From: Ramlibacter tataouinensis TTB310
GTDB lineage: Bacteria > Pseudomonadota > Gammaproteobacteria > Burkholderiales > Burkholderiaceae_C
Direction: 5' to 3'
Assembly (NCBI RefSeq): GCF_000215705.1
Contig: NC_015677.1
Location: 2,802,001-2,866,000 of the forward strand
DNA length: 64,000 bases
Shown here: piece by piece, positions 39,103-47,896 of the stretch
How positions within the stretch are numbered: the stretch's first letter is position 1
Layout: each line of letters starts with the position of its first letter
Notes under the pieces: model-generated
Database searches by the model: none
Told to the model about the DNA's origin: nothing
What the model saw: only the letters and a program-made list of their open reading frames with translations
Position numbers and translations under genes: made by a program

Positions 39103-39315
39103 ATGACGACCATTCGTGTCAAGGAAAACGAGCCGTTCGACGTGGCCCTGCGCCGCTTCAAGCGCACCATCGAGAAGCTGGGCCTGCTGACCGAGCTGCG
39201 CGCCCGCGAGTTCTACGAGAAGCCCACCGCCGAGCGCAAGCGCAAGAAGGCCGCCGCCGTCAAGCGCCACTACAAGCGCGTGCGCAGCATGCAACTGCCG
39301 AAGAAGCTCTATTGA
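39103..39315 (+). CDS. rpsU: 30S ribosomal protein S21
   Basis: This 70-residue basic protein carries the full S21 signature: [20 protein letters not shown], then [20 protein letters not shown] and a lysine/arginine-rich tail ending MQLPKKLY. It has its own promoter upstream and a terminator downstream. Confidence 0.98.
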
Positions 39316-39371
39316 GCTTCGGCCCAGGAAGCTTCCAAGGCCTGTAGCCAGCGCCGGCCGTTCGCGGCCCC

Positions 39372-39412
39372 AAGGCCCGTCCGGGGACGCCCGCGCGGGC
39401 CTTTCGCCTTTT
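39372..39412 (+). terminator. Intrinsic terminator after rpsU
   Basis: The stem AAGGCCCG / CGGGCCTT (39372-39379 with 39396-39403) is followed by TCGCCTTTTCC. It lies 56 nt after the rpsU stop and before yqeY, which may depend on readthrough or its own promoter. Confidence 0.65.
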
Positions 39413-39435
39413 CCGACACCCACAGGAGCTCTGCC

Positions 39436-39885
39436 ATGTCCCTCAAGCAACGCATCAACGACGACATGAAGGCCGCCATGCGCGCCAGGGAAACTGAGCG
39501 CCTGGGCACCATCCGGCTGCTGCAGGCCGCGATGAAGCAAAAGGAGGTGGACGAGCGCATCGAGCTGGACGATGCGGCCGTGGTGGGCATCGTCGACAAG
39601 CTCATCAAGCAGCGCAAGGACAGCATCGACGCCTTCCAGAAGGCCGGCCGCCAGGACCTGGCCGACAAGGAGTCGGCCGAGATGGCGGTGCTGCAGGCCT
39701 ACCTGCCGGCGCGGCTGTCGGCCGACGAGGTGGCCGCGCAGGTGCGCGCCATCGTTGCCGAGGTGGGCGCCAAGGGGCCGGGCGACATGGGCAAGGTCAT
39801 GGGCGCCGCCAAGCAGCGCCTGGCCGGCAAGGCCGACATGGGGCAGGTGTCGGCGGCGGTCAAGGCTGCACTGGCGGCAGGCTAG
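39436..39885 (+). CDS. yqeY: GatB/YqeY domain protein
   Basis: This 149-residue protein starts MSLKQRINDDMKAAMRARET and contains RLGTIRLLQAAMKQKEVDER and YLPARLSADEVAAQVRAIV. This is the stand-alone form of the domain found at the GatB C-terminus, thought to act on tRNA. It follows rpsU, a common neighbour in betaproteobacteria from memory. Its 3' end overlaps the convergent mqnA-like gene by 26 nt. Confidence 0.93.
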   Translation: MSLKQRINDDMKAAMRARETERLGTIRLLQAAMKQKEVDERIELDDAAVVGIVDKLIKQRKDSIDAFQKAGRQDLADKESAEMAVLQAYLPARLSADEVAAQVRAIVAEVGAKGPGDMGKVMGAAKQRLAGKADMGQVSAAVKAALAAG

Positions 39886-40618
39886 CCAGCCGCTCCAGGA
39901 ACAACGCCTGCCCTTGGCGCATGCGTCCGTCCAGCCGGAAGCGAAGGTGGTCGCGGTAGTAGGTGCGCAGGTCGTAGCCGGCCTGCGCGGCATGAGCGTC
40001 GGCGATCTCGTCCAGGCGCTCCAGGCCGGCGGCATTGGCCTCGTCGAAACGCTGCACGAAGCCTTCCGGCAGGGGCCGCACCGCCGCCCAGGCCGCGAAG
40101 ACGAAGGGCAGGCCGGTCCATTCCTTCCAGACCTGCGCCAGGTCCCACTTGTGGCAAAAGCGCGCGCCCTGGGTCATGGCCCGGTCGCCGATGATCACAC
40201 CGGCGCGCGTTCCGGCGATCCGGTCGATGTAGCCCTCCTGCGCCGCCGAGAAGCGCACCTGGCGGCGCCAGTGGCCGGCCAGCAGCAGCTGCACCAGCGC
40301 CACCGAGGTGCAGGACTGGTGGTCCAGCAGCACCTCCTCGATCTGCGTCATCGGCACCTGGCTGAACAGAGCGACCGAAGCGACCGGCCCGTCGGCGGCG
40401 ATGCCGTGCGTGCCGACCGCGTAAGCACCCGGGATGCGCGGCAGCGCCGCCACCGGCAGCAGCGCGACGTCGGCCTCGCCGGCGGCCAGCAGCCCGGGCA
40501 GCCGCGCGGGCACCTCCAGCCGCAGCTCGACCTCGCCGGCCGGCAGGGCCTGCAGCCCGGCCAGCAGCGGCTTGGCGTTGAGGTAGGAAACGGCGGCGAC
40601 GCGGACGGGGCGGGACAC
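39860..40618 (-). CDS. MqnA/MqnD-family protein (possible chorismate dehydratase)
   Basis: This 252-residue protein starts at GTG with RVAAVSYLNAKPLLAGL, the typical opening of MqnA, the first enzyme of the futalosine menaquinone route. ADVALLPVAALPRI and HQSCTSVALVQLLLAGHWR fit the periplasmic-binding-protein-like fold of the family; there is no signal peptide. No other mqn gene is near, and relatives mostly rely on ubiquinone, so another substrate is possible. It follows pmbA by 8 nt. Confidence 0.75.
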   Translation of the reverse strand: MSRPVRVAAVSYLNAKPLLAGLQALPAGEVELRLEVPARLPGLLAAGEADVALLPVAALPRIPGAYAVGTHGIAADGPVASVALFSQVPMTQIEEVLLDHQSCTSVALVQLLLAGHWRRQVRFSAAQEGYIDRIAGTRAGVIIGDRAMTQGARFCHKWDLAQVWKEWTGLPFVFAAWAAVRPLPEGFVQRFDEANAAGLERLDEIADAHAAQAGYDLRTYYRDHLRFRLDGRMRQGQALFLERLASLPPVQP

Positions 40619-40626
40619 CGCGCGAC

Positions 40627-42006
40627 TCAGCTGCCCGCCACCTTCATCCGGTTGACCAGCACCGAGCCGACGGTCTTGGCGCCGTAGTTGTAGGTGTCGG
40701 CGCCCACCGCGTCGATGCCGGCGAACATGTCCTTGAGGTTGCCGGCGATGGTGATCTCCTGCACCGGGAAGGCGATCTGGCCGTTCTCCACCCAGAAGCC
40801 GCTGGCGCCGCGCGAGTAGTCGCCGGTCACGTAGTTCACGCCCTGCCCCATCAGCTCGATCACGAACAGGCCGGTGCCCAGCCTGCGCAGCATGGCCGGC
40901 AGGTCGTCGCCGGGCTGGGTCAGGCGCGAGGTCAGCGCCAGGTTGTGCGAGCCGCCGGCGTTGCCGGTGGTCTTCATGCCCAGCTTGCGCGCCGAGTAGC
41001 TGGACAGGAAATAGCCCTCCACCCGGCCGGCGTCCACCACCTTGCGCGGCGTGGTGCGCACGCCCTCCTCGTCGAACGCGGCGCTGCCCTTGCCGCGCTT
41101 CTGGTGCGGGTCCTCGGTCACGTCCACATGCGCCGGGAAGACCTGCTTGCCCAGCGAGTCGATCAGGAAGCTGCTGCGGCGGTACAGCGAGCCGCCGCTG
41201 GTGGCCTGCACGTAGGCGCCCAGCAGGCCCGCCGCCAGCGGCGACTCGAACAGCACCGGGCATTCGCGGGTGCTGATCTTGCGCGAGCCCAGGCGCGCCA
41301 GCGCACGCTCGGCGGCGTAGCGGCCGATGGCCTCGGGCGCGGACAGCTCGTCGGCCGAACGCATGGAGCTGTACCAGGCGTCGCGCTGCATGTTGTCGCC
41401 GCGGCCGGCGATGGGCGCCACCGAGACGGAGTGGCGCGAGCTGGCATAGCCGCCGCGGAACCCCCGCGTGTGGGCGCTGAAGAAATGGCTTTGCTGCGCC
41501 GACACGCCCGCGCCCTCGCTGTTGGTGATGCGGCGGTCGGTCTTGAAGGCCGCCGCCTCGCAGGCCAGCGCGATCCGCGCCGCGCGCTCGCTGTCGATGT
41601 CCCAGGGATGGAACAGGTCCAGGTCGGGCTGCTCCTCGGGCGGCGCGATGTCGCCAGCGTCCGGCAGGCCGGCCACCGGGTCCTCGGCGGTGAAGCGGGC
41701 GATGTCGTAGGCCGCCTGCACGGTCTGCGCGATGGCGGCTTCGGAGAAGTCGGAGGTGCTGGCGTTGCCGCGGCGCTGGCCGATGTACACGGTCACGCCC
41801 AGGGACTTGTCGCGGTTGCGCTCCACGTTCTCCAGCTCGCCCTTGCGCACCGACACCGACAGGCCGCAGCCCTCCGACGCCTCGGCGCCGGCATCGGTGG
41901 CGCCCAGCTTCTTCGCATGGGCCAGGGCCGTGTCGACCAGTTGTTCGAAATAGGCGCGGCTGTAGCTGAAGCCGCGTTCGGCGGCACGTGCATCGGGTGT
42001 GTTCAT
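40627..42006 (-). CDS. pmbA: Metalloprotease PmbA/TldE
   Basis: This 459-residue subunit partners TldD in a heterodimeric protease that degrades unfolded peptides and matures microcin and CcdA in E. coli. Family stretches are SVRKGELENVERNRDKSLGV, GFRGGYASSRHSVSVAPIAG and VIELMGQGVNYVTGDYSRGA with SGFWVENGQIAFPVQEITIA. The zinc-binding HExxxH lies in TldD, so it is rightly absent here. The ATG at 42006 is divergent from darP. Confidence 0.95.
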   Translation of the reverse strand: MNTPDARAAERGFSYSRAYFEQLVDTALAHAKKLGATDAGAEASEGCGLSVSVRKGELENVERNRDKSLGVTVYIGQRRGNASTSDFSEAAIAQTVQAAYDIARFTAEDPVAGLPDAGDIAPPEEQPDLDLFHPWDIDSERAARIALACEAAAFKTDRRITNSEGAGVSAQQSHFFSAHTRGFRGGYASSRHSVSVAPIAGRGDNMQRDAWYSSMRSADELSAPEAIGRYAAERALARLGSRKISTRECPVLFESPLAAGLLGAYVQATSGGSLYRRSSFLIDSLGKQVFPAHVDVTEDPHQKRGKGSAAFDEEGVRTTPRKVVDAGRVEGYFLSSYSARKLGMKTTGNAGGSHNLALTSRLTQPGDDLPAMLRRLGTGLFVIELMGQGVNYVTGDYSRGASGFWVENGQIAFPVQEITIAGNLKDMFAGIDAVGADTYNYGAKTVGSVLVNRMKVAGS

Positions 42007-42076
42007 GGCGGGGCTATGATACTTGCCGCCCTTGCGCAACCATTCGTGCAGCCCCTGCGCGGGCCTTCCATCCCCC

Positions 42077-42736
42077 ATGCCACGCAAACCCAAAAAAGGC
42101 TACTTCGTGCGCGGCCAGTTCGTGGCCGAAGGCAGCGAGCTGGACCTGCAGCTCAAGGCCGAGCTCAAGGGCAGCGAGATCAGCAAGACCGACCTCAAGC
42201 GCGAGAGCACCGAGCTGCAGAAGCTGGGCGAGGCGCTGCTGGAGCTGCGCCCTGTCCTGATGGAGCGCCTGCAGCTGCCCGACAAGCTGCTCGACGCGCT
42301 GGACGAGGTGCGCCGCATCAGCAACTTCGAGGGCCGGCGCCGCCAGATGCAGTACATCGGCAAGCTGATGCGCGGGCTGGACGAGGACCTGCTCGCGGCC
42401 GTGCGGGCCGCGCTGGACGAGCAGCACCAGGGCTCGGCGCGCGAGACGCTGGCCCTGCACGAGGCCGAGCGCTGGCGCGATGCGCTGATCGAGCGCGACG
42501 AGGCCGTGGGCGAGTGGCTGCAGCTGCACCCCGCGACCGACGCGCAGCAGCTGCGCGCGCTGGTGCGCCAGGCCCGCAAGGACCGCGGGCCGGCCGATGC
42601 CGACGCGGTCTCGCGCGGGCTGGCGCCGCGCCAGGGCCGGGCCTATCGCGAGATCTTCCAGCTGGTGCGCCAGCAGCTGGCCGGCGCCGGCGACACCCCC
42701 GTGGACGAAGACACCCAGGAGGACACCCATGAATGA
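42077..42736 (+). CDS. darP: Ribosome-associated protein DarP/YjgA (DUF615)
   Basis: This 219-residue protein has the DUF615 pattern: KTDLKRESTELQKLGEALLE, RRISNFEGRRRQMQYIGKLM and HEAERWRDALIE. It acts in late 50S subunit assembly. I chose ATG 42077 (MPRKPKKGYF) since the residues before it are not family-like. The C-terminal end is acidic and overlaps mog by 8 nt. Confidence 0.93.
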   Translation: MPRKPKKGYFVRGQFVAEGSELDLQLKAELKGSEISKTDLKRESTELQKLGEALLELRPVLMERLQLPDKLLDALDEVRRISNFEGRRRQMQYIGKLMRGLDEDLLAAVRAALDEQHQGSARETLALHEAERWRDALIERDEAVGEWLQLHPATDAQQLRALVRQARKDRGPADADAVSRGLAPRQGRAYREIFQLVRQQLAGAGDTPVDEDTQEDTHE

Positions 42737-43331
42737 GGCATTCGACCCCGTGCGCGTCGGCATCGTGTCCATCAGCGACCGCGCCTCCAGCGGCGTCTAC
42801 GAGGACAAGGGCCTGCCCGCGCTGAAGGACTGGCTCGCGCGCGCGCTGCGCAACCCCCTCGCATTCGAGGCGCGCCTGATCCCCGACGAGAAGGAGCGCA
42901 TCAGCGCCACCCTGGTCGAGCTGGTCGATGCCGGCTGCGCGCTGGTGCTCACCACCGGCGGCACCGGGCCGGCCCCGCGCGACGTGACGCCGGAGGCCAC
43001 GCTGGCCGTGGCGGACAAGGAGATGCCCGGCTTCGGCGAGCAGATGCGCCAGATCAGCCTGAGGTTCGTGCCCACGGCCATCCTGTCGCGGCAGGTCGCG
43101 GTGGTCCGCGGCCGCAGCCTGATCATCAACCTGCCCGGCCAGCCCAAGTCCATCCAGGAAACCCTGGAAGGCCTGAAGGACGCGCAGGGCCAGCCGGTGG
43201 TGCCCGGCATCTTCGCCGCCGTGCCCTACTGCATCGACCTGATCGGCGGCCCCTACCTGGAAACCGACGACGCCGTGTGCAAGGCGTTCCGGCCCAAGTC
43301 CGCGGTCCGCGCGAAAGGAGCGCCGGCATGA
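42729..43331 (+). CDS. mog: Molybdopterin adenylyltransferase
   Basis: This 200-residue enzyme activates molybdopterin by adenylation before molybdenum insertion, a step that NasA in this window would need. The MoaB/Mog domain shows VRVGIVSISDRASSGVYEDK and LTTGGTGPAPRDVTPEAT plus NLPGQPKSIQETLEGLKDA. It overlaps darP upstream and the amidase downstream (ATGA). Confidence 0.94.
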   Translation: MNEAFDPVRVGIVSISDRASSGVYEDKGLPALKDWLARALRNPLAFEARLIPDEKERISATLVELVDAGCALVLTTGGTGPAPRDVTPEATLAVADKEMPGFGEQMRQISLRFVPTAILSRQVAVVRGRSLIINLPGQPKSIQETLEGLKDAQGQPVVPGIFAAVPYCIDLIGGPYLETDDAVCKAFRPKSAVRAKGAPA

Positions 43332-44590
43332 ACCGCGAGCAGACCTTTGCCCACCTGGAACGCACGCTGGACGACATCGCGCGGCGCGATGCCGGTATCG
43401 GCGCCTTCGTCGCCCTGCATGACCGCACCGGCCTGCAGGTCGAGCTGGACCGCGCGCTGGCCGGCGGCGGCGCGCTGGGCGGCCTGCCGGTGGCGGTCAA
43501 GGACATCTTCGACACCGCGCACCTGCCCACGGCCTACGGCTCGGCCCTGTTCAACGGGCACCGTCCGCGCTTCGATGCCGCCATGGTGCAGGCCATCCGC
43601 CGCGCCGGCGGCGTGGTGGTCGGCAAGAGCAGCAGCACCGAGTTCGCCTTCCTGCACCCGGCCGCCACCCGCAACCCGCGCTCGGCCGGCCACACGCCCG
43701 GCGGCTCCTCGGCCGGCTCGGCGGCCGCCGTTGCAGCGGGCCTGGTTCCGCTGGCCGTCGGCACGCAGACCGGCGGCTCGGTGATCCGCCCGGCGTCCTA
43801 CTGCGGCGTGGCAGGCTTCAAGCCCAGCTTCGCAGTACTGCCCACGGCAGGCCTCAAGCCCTTCTCCTGGTCGCTGGACACGGTGGGGCTGTTCGCGCCC
43901 ACGGTGGCCGAGCTGGCCCGCGGCGCGCAGGCCATCGCCGGCCAGCCCTGGGCCGACCAGGCCGGGCTGGGTACCGGCGCCAGCGCCGCGTCCAACGGCG
44001 GCGCGCTGCGCTTCGGCTTCGTCGACCGCTTCCCCTGGGGCGAGACCACGCCGAGCGCGGCGCAAGCGCTCAACCAGGGCCGCAGCGCGCTGCAGGCTGC
44101 CGGCGCCACGATGCACGACGTCGCCCTGCCCGGCTGGATGGCCGAGGTGTTCCATGCGCACGACGCGGTGCAGGGCTGGGAGGCCGCCCGGGCCCTGGCC
44201 GACGAATACGAGTTCCATGCGGACGCGCTGTCGCCGGTGCTGCGCGACTACCTGGCGTCGGCGCGCGCGGTCAGCGATGCCGCCTACCACCAGGCCCAGC
44301 AGTCGACCGGCGTGGGCCGGCGCACGGCACTGACGCTGTTCGACAGCGTGGACGTGCTGGTCACGCCCAGCGCGCCCGACGAGCCGCCGCCCCTGTCGGC
44401 CGCGTCCACCGGCTCCTCCAGCTTCAACCGGGCCTGGACCCTGCTGGGCCTGCCCTGCCTGAACGTGGCGGGCGGAACGGGGGTGAAGGGGCTGCCCATG
44501 GGGCTGCAGGTGATCGCGCCGCCGCGGCGCGATGCGCTGTGCCTGCGGGCGGGCGACGTGCTGGAGCGGGCGCTGGCGGCCTCGCGCTGA
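43328..44590 (+). CDS. Amidase (amidase signature family)
   Basis: This 420-residue hydrolase has the Ser-cisSer-Lys triad: K58 in VAVKDIFDTAHLPTAYGS, the cis-Ser at about S127 in TPGGSSAGSAAAVAAG, and nucleophile S151 in GTQTGGSVIRPASYCG. The substrate is unknown; relatives act on amides such as indoleacetamide, Glu-tRNA or aryl amides. It belongs to the darP-mog transcription unit. Confidence 0.9.
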   Translation: MNREQTFAHLERTLDDIARRDAGIGAFVALHDRTGLQVELDRALAGGGALGGLPVAVKDIFDTAHLPTAYGSALFNGHRPRFDAAMVQAIRRAGGVVVGKSSSTEFAFLHPAATRNPRSAGHTPGGSSAGSAAAVAAGLVPLAVGTQTGGSVIRPASYCGVAGFKPSFAVLPTAGLKPFSWSLDTVGLFAPTVAELARGAQAIAGQPWADQAGLGTGASAASNGGALRFGFVDRFPWGETTPSAAQALNQGRSALQAAGATMHDVALPGWMAEVFHAHDAVQGWEAARALADEYEFHADALSPVLRDYLASARAVSDAAYHQAQQSTGVGRRTALTLFDSVDVLVTPSAPDEPPPLSAASTGSSSFNRAWTLLGLPCLNVAGGTGVKGLPMGLQVIAPPRRDALCLRAGDVLERALAASR

Positions 44591-44608
44591 GGGCGGGGGC
44601 TTCTCTTC

Positions 44609-45532
44609 TCAAGTCGCAGCGCCGGCATCTCCGGCGCTGCCAAGCGGGCCGCCGCGTCCCAGGTGCGCGACCAGGGAGTCGATGAACACGCGCACCTTGG
44701 CCGACAGGCTGCGGTGGCTCGGGTACAGGGCGTGCACGTCCACCGAGCTGCAGTCGAACGCCGGCAGCACGCGCAGCAGCCGTCCGGCCGCGATCTCGGC
44801 TTCCGCATGGAAGTCCGGCAACAGGCCGATGCCGGCGTGCCCCACCAGCATGGTGCGCACGACATCCGGCTCGGGAACCACGGTGCCGGCCTCGAATTCG
44901 ATGTCGTGCAGCGCGCCGCCTGCCTTGCGGAACGCCCACCGCTGGCGCCGGTCGGCATGGGCAATCAGGCGGTGCTGCAGCAGATCCGTCGGTTGCTCGA
45001 TGGCCGGGCCGTTCGCCAGGTAGCGCGGGCTGGCACACGGCCATAAGCTGAAACTGGCAAGCCGACGCGCGATCAATTCGGAGTCGGGCAGCGGGCCGAT
45101 CCGGATGGCGATGTCCGCCTCCTCCGCCAGCAGATCGATCTGGCGGTTGCTGACGCTGAGCACCACCCGCACCTCGGGGTAGCGCAACACGAAGCCCGGC
45201 AGCATGGACGCCAAGGGCCCGGCGGCGAAGGTGAACGGCACGCTGACCCGCAGGTCGCCGCGCGGCTTGCCCACCAGGCCGCCGATCGCATTCTCTGCCT
45301 CGCCGACATCGTCCAGGATGCGGCGGGCATGCCGCTGCAGCAGATGGCCCGCGTCGGTCAGCCGCAGGTGGCGCGTCGACCGCTCGACCAGCGCGGCGCC
45401 CACCGACGCTTCCAGCTTTGCCAGCGAGCGACTGAGCGACGACTTGGGCAACCCGAGCGCGCGCGCAGCGCCGGAGATGCTGCCGAGATCGGCAATGCGC
45501 GAGAAGGCACGCAGTTCATGGAGTTCAAGCAT
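44609..45532 (-). CDS. LysR-family transcriptional regulator
   Basis: This 307-residue regulator has an N-terminal HTH (ELHELRAFSRIADLGSISGA then ARALGLPKSSLSRSLAKLEA) and a substrate-binding domain of the CrgA/PA2220 subtype (FTFAAGPLASMLPGFVLRYP). I chose ATG 45532 with GGAGG upstream; a longer form from 45559 is possible. It is divergent from the NmrA-like gene across an 18-bp palindrome, so it probably controls that pair and itself. Confidence 0.92.
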   Translation of the reverse strand: MLELHELRAFSRIADLGSISGAARALGLPKSSLSRSLAKLEASVGAALVERSTRHLRLTDAGHLLQRHARRILDDVGEAENAIGGLVGKPRGDLRVSVPFTFAAGPLASMLPGFVLRYPEVRVVLSVSNRQIDLLAEEADIAIRIGPLPDSELIARRLASFSLWPCASPRYLANGPAIEQPTDLLQHRLIAHADRRQRWAFRKAGGALHDIEFEAGTVVPEPDVVRTMLVGHAGIGLLPDFHAEAEIAAGRLLRVLPAFDCSSVDVHALYPSHRSLSAKVRVFIDSLVAHLGRGGPLGSAGDAGAAT

Positions 45533-45551
45533 GGCGGGAGGCACCTCCAGG

Positions 45552-45569
45552 CGTTCCAATATTGGAACG
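45552..45569. promoter_or_regulatory. Perfect 18-bp palindrome, likely LysR-type operator
   Basis: CGTTCCAATATTGGAACG is its own reverse complement and lies in the LysR/NmrA intergenic region, about 75 nt before the NmrA-like start. A second half site ATTGGAA is at 45618-45624. The AT-rich centre stands out from the GC-rich background. Confidence 0.7.
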
Positions 45570-45645
45570 GTTCGTCCAACATTACACGTCTAGTCGATAA
45601 CGGTGGAACGCCCTAGATTGGAATCACCCCAACCAAGGACTTCCC

Positions 45646-46530
45646 ATGACCCAAACTGTTCTGATCGTCGGTGCGACCGGCATGCTCGGCCGTCGCATTG
45701 CCCATCATCTCGTCAGAAGCCCGCAGGCGCGCGTGCGCCTGCTGGTGCGAGACCCTCACGGCAAGAAGGAGGTGCTGGACCCACTCGCGGCCAAGGGCGC
45801 CGAGGTGGTCGCGGGCGACCTCTCCGATGCCGCTTCGCTCGACCGTGCGACTCGTGGCGTCGACGTCATCGTCTCGGCCGTCCAGGGCGGGCCCGAAGTC
45901 ATCGTTGAGGGCCAGGTCAGGCTGGCGGAGATCGGCAAGCGCAACGCCGTGCGGCGCATCCTGCCGTCCGACTACGCGCTCGACCTGTTCAAGGCCACAC
46001 CCGGCGAGCACACGATGTTCGACATGCGGGCGCAGGCCGATGCCCGCATCGCCGAGACCGGCCTGGAGCAGGTCAACGTGCTCCAGGGCGGGTTCATGGA
46101 GCTGTTCATGCCGGGCAAGGGCGCTATCGACCTGGAGGCGGGCACGGTGAGCTTCTTCGGCGACGGCCACCGCCCGGTCGAGGTGACCAGTGTCGAGGAC
46201 ACCGCGCGGATGGTGGCCCGGGCCGCGCTCGACCGGGCGCTTGCCGCAGGGAAGTTCGCCTTTGCCGGCGACCGCGTCTCGTTTCGCCAAGCGGGCGAAA
46301 TCGTCGCCCGACAGTCCGGCCGCCCGATCAGGCCCGTCTCGCTCGGCTCGGAGGCGGACCTGCGCGCCCTGATGGCCCAGGCCGACCCGCACCAGCAGGT
46401 GATGCTCGCCTACCTGCTGTACATGACCAATGGGCAGACCGCGCTGACCGGCTTGCAGAACGACCGCTACGGCGACCTCAAGCTCCAAGGTTTCGCTGAT
46501 TTCGTTGCACGCCAAGGAGAACGGTCATGA
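45646..46530 (+). CDS. NmrA/isoflavone-reductase-like NAD(P)-binding protein
   Basis: This 294-residue atypical short-chain dehydrogenase has a GxxGxxG motif in TVLIVGATGMLGRRIAHHLV and GLEQVNVLQGGFMELFMPG in the middle. No Tyr-x-x-x-Lys pair of classical short-chain dehydrogenases is obvious. It could reduce an aromatic compound or sense redox state. It is coupled (ATGA) to a cupin gene and faces a LysR gene; the three look like a transferable catabolic or detoxification module. Confidence 0.82.
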   Translation: MTQTVLIVGATGMLGRRIAHHLVRSPQARVRLLVRDPHGKKEVLDPLAAKGAEVVAGDLSDAASLDRATRGVDVIVSAVQGGPEVIVEGQVRLAEIGKRNAVRRILPSDYALDLFKATPGEHTMFDMRAQADARIAETGLEQVNVLQGGFMELFMPGKGAIDLEAGTVSFFGDGHRPVEVTSVEDTARMVARAALDRALAAGKFAFAGDRVSFRQAGEIVARQSGRPIRPVSLGSEADLRALMAQADPHQQVMLAYLLYMTNGQTALTGLQNDRYGDLKLQGFADFVARQGERS

Positions 46531-47066
46531 CGTACACGCCTGAGCTGCCCGCCGTTCCCGGCTCCCTCGCATTCGTCCGCAACGTCGACACCGCGCCGGC
46601 CTACTGGTGGCTCGACATCCTGTGGGTGGTGCTGGCCGACGGCGCCGACACGGGCGGGCGCTACTCGCTGATGCACGAGACCTTGCCCAAGGGCGCGGGC
46701 GCGCCTCCCCACAAGCACACCTGGTCGGACGAGCATTTCTACATGGTCGAGGGCGAGATCACTTTCCTCGTCGGCGAGGACATCAAGGTGGCCCATCGAG
46801 GCGACTTCGTCTTCGTGCCGCGCAACACGCGCCATGCCTTTCGTGTGGACAGCGAGACGGCGGTGTTCCTCAACGGCTACACGCCGGCCGGCCTGGAACT
46901 GGCCGTGATCGAGAACGCCATGCCCGCGCCCGAGCGTGTCATTCCGCCCAAAGGCGCCACGCCCCCGCCGGGCCTGACTGCGGAGCAGTACCGGCGCTAT
47001 GGCATGGACAACACGCCAGGCCCCAACCCCTTCGCCGCCGATGCACACCCGGGAGGCGCCGCATGA
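46527..47066 (+). CDS. Cupin-domain protein (quercetin 2,3-dioxygenase-like)
   Basis: This 179-residue single cupin has motif 1 residues H62, H64 and E69 (PPHKHTWSDEHFYMVEGEIT) and motif 2 with H103 (GDFVFVPRNTRHAF). The four metal ligands are therefore present, so it may be an active metal-dependent dioxygenase or isomerase. The substrate is unknown. It is translationally coupled to the NmrA-like gene. Confidence 0.82.
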   Translation: MTYTPELPAVPGSLAFVRNVDTAPAYWWLDILWVVLADGADTGGRYSLMHETLPKGAGAPPHKHTWSDEHFYMVEGEITFLVGEDIKVAHRGDFVFVPRNTRHAFRVDSETAVFLNGYTPAGLELAVIENAMPAPERVIPPKGATPPPGLTAEQYRRYGMDNTPGPNPFAADAHPGGAA

Positions 47067-47090
47067 CGATCCAGGCCAACTGCCTCGATC

Positions 47091-47864
47091 CTACTTGCCG
47101 ACCAACTGGGTCAGCTTGTCGGCCTCGAAGCTTTCCTTGAGGGCCGCGTCCTGCGGCACGCAGCCCTCGGTGCGCCGGACGTCCGACAGCTTCTCCACCG
47201 CCTGCCACAGCAGCGCGATCTGGTGCTCCTGCGAGGAGGCGTTGTCGATCAGGCCGCGCATGGCCTGCGACAGCGGGTCGTCGCTGGCCGTGACGCCATA
47301 GGCCGAGAAGCCCATCTTGCTGGCCGCCTCCTCGCGCCGCGCCGAGTCCTCGGCCTGGATGATGCGCGCCGGGATGCCCACGGCCGTGGCGCCGGCCGGC
47401 ACCGGCTTGGTCACCACTGCGTTGGAGCCCACCGCGGCGTTGTCGCCCACGGTGAAGCCGCCCAGCACCTTGGCGCCGGCGCCCACCACCACGTTGCGGC
47501 CCAGGGTCGGGTGCCGCTTGGCGCCCTTGGTCAGCGAGGTGCCGCCCAGGGTGACGCCCTGGTAGATGGTGCAGCCGTCGCCGATCTCGGCGGTCTCGCC
47601 GATGACGACGCCCATGCCATGGTCGATGAACACGCCATCGCCGATCTTCGCGCCGGGGTGGATCTCGACCCCGGTGAGCCAGCGCGAGACCAGCGAGATG
47701 AAGCGTGCCAGCCAGCGCAGGCCGCGCATCCACAGCCAGTGCGAGGCGCGGTGCATCATCAGCGCGTGCAGGCCGGGGTAGCAGGTCACCACCTCCCAGG
47801 TGCTGCGCGCGGCGGGGTCGCGGTCGAGGATGCACTGGATGTCGGAGCGCAGGCGGCTGAACAT
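47091..47864 (-). CDS. cysE: Serine O-acetyltransferase
   Basis: This enzyme makes O-acetylserine for cysteine synthesis. The 257-residue protein has an N-terminal helical part ([20 protein letters not shown]) and the left-handed beta-helix with hexapeptide repeats ([55 protein letters not shown]). The tail after residue 185 is longer than in the EpsC type. The start at ATG 47864 is 32 nt after trmJ. Confidence 0.93.
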   Translation of the reverse strand: MFSRLRSDIQCILDRDPAARSTWEVVTCYPGLHALMMHRASHWLWMRGLRWLARFISLVSRWLTGVEIHPGAKIGDGVFIDHGMGVVIGETAEIGDGCTIYQGVTLGGTSLTKGAKRHPTLGRNVVVGAGAKVLGGFTVGDNAAVGSNAVVTKPVPAGATAVGIPARIIQAEDSARREEAASKMGFSAYGVTASDDPLSQAMRGLIDNASSQEHQIALLWQAVEKLSDVRRTEGCVPQDAALKESFEADKLTQLVGK

Positions 47865-47896
47865 GGGCGGTCGTTCTATCGTTCTGACGGTCCAGT

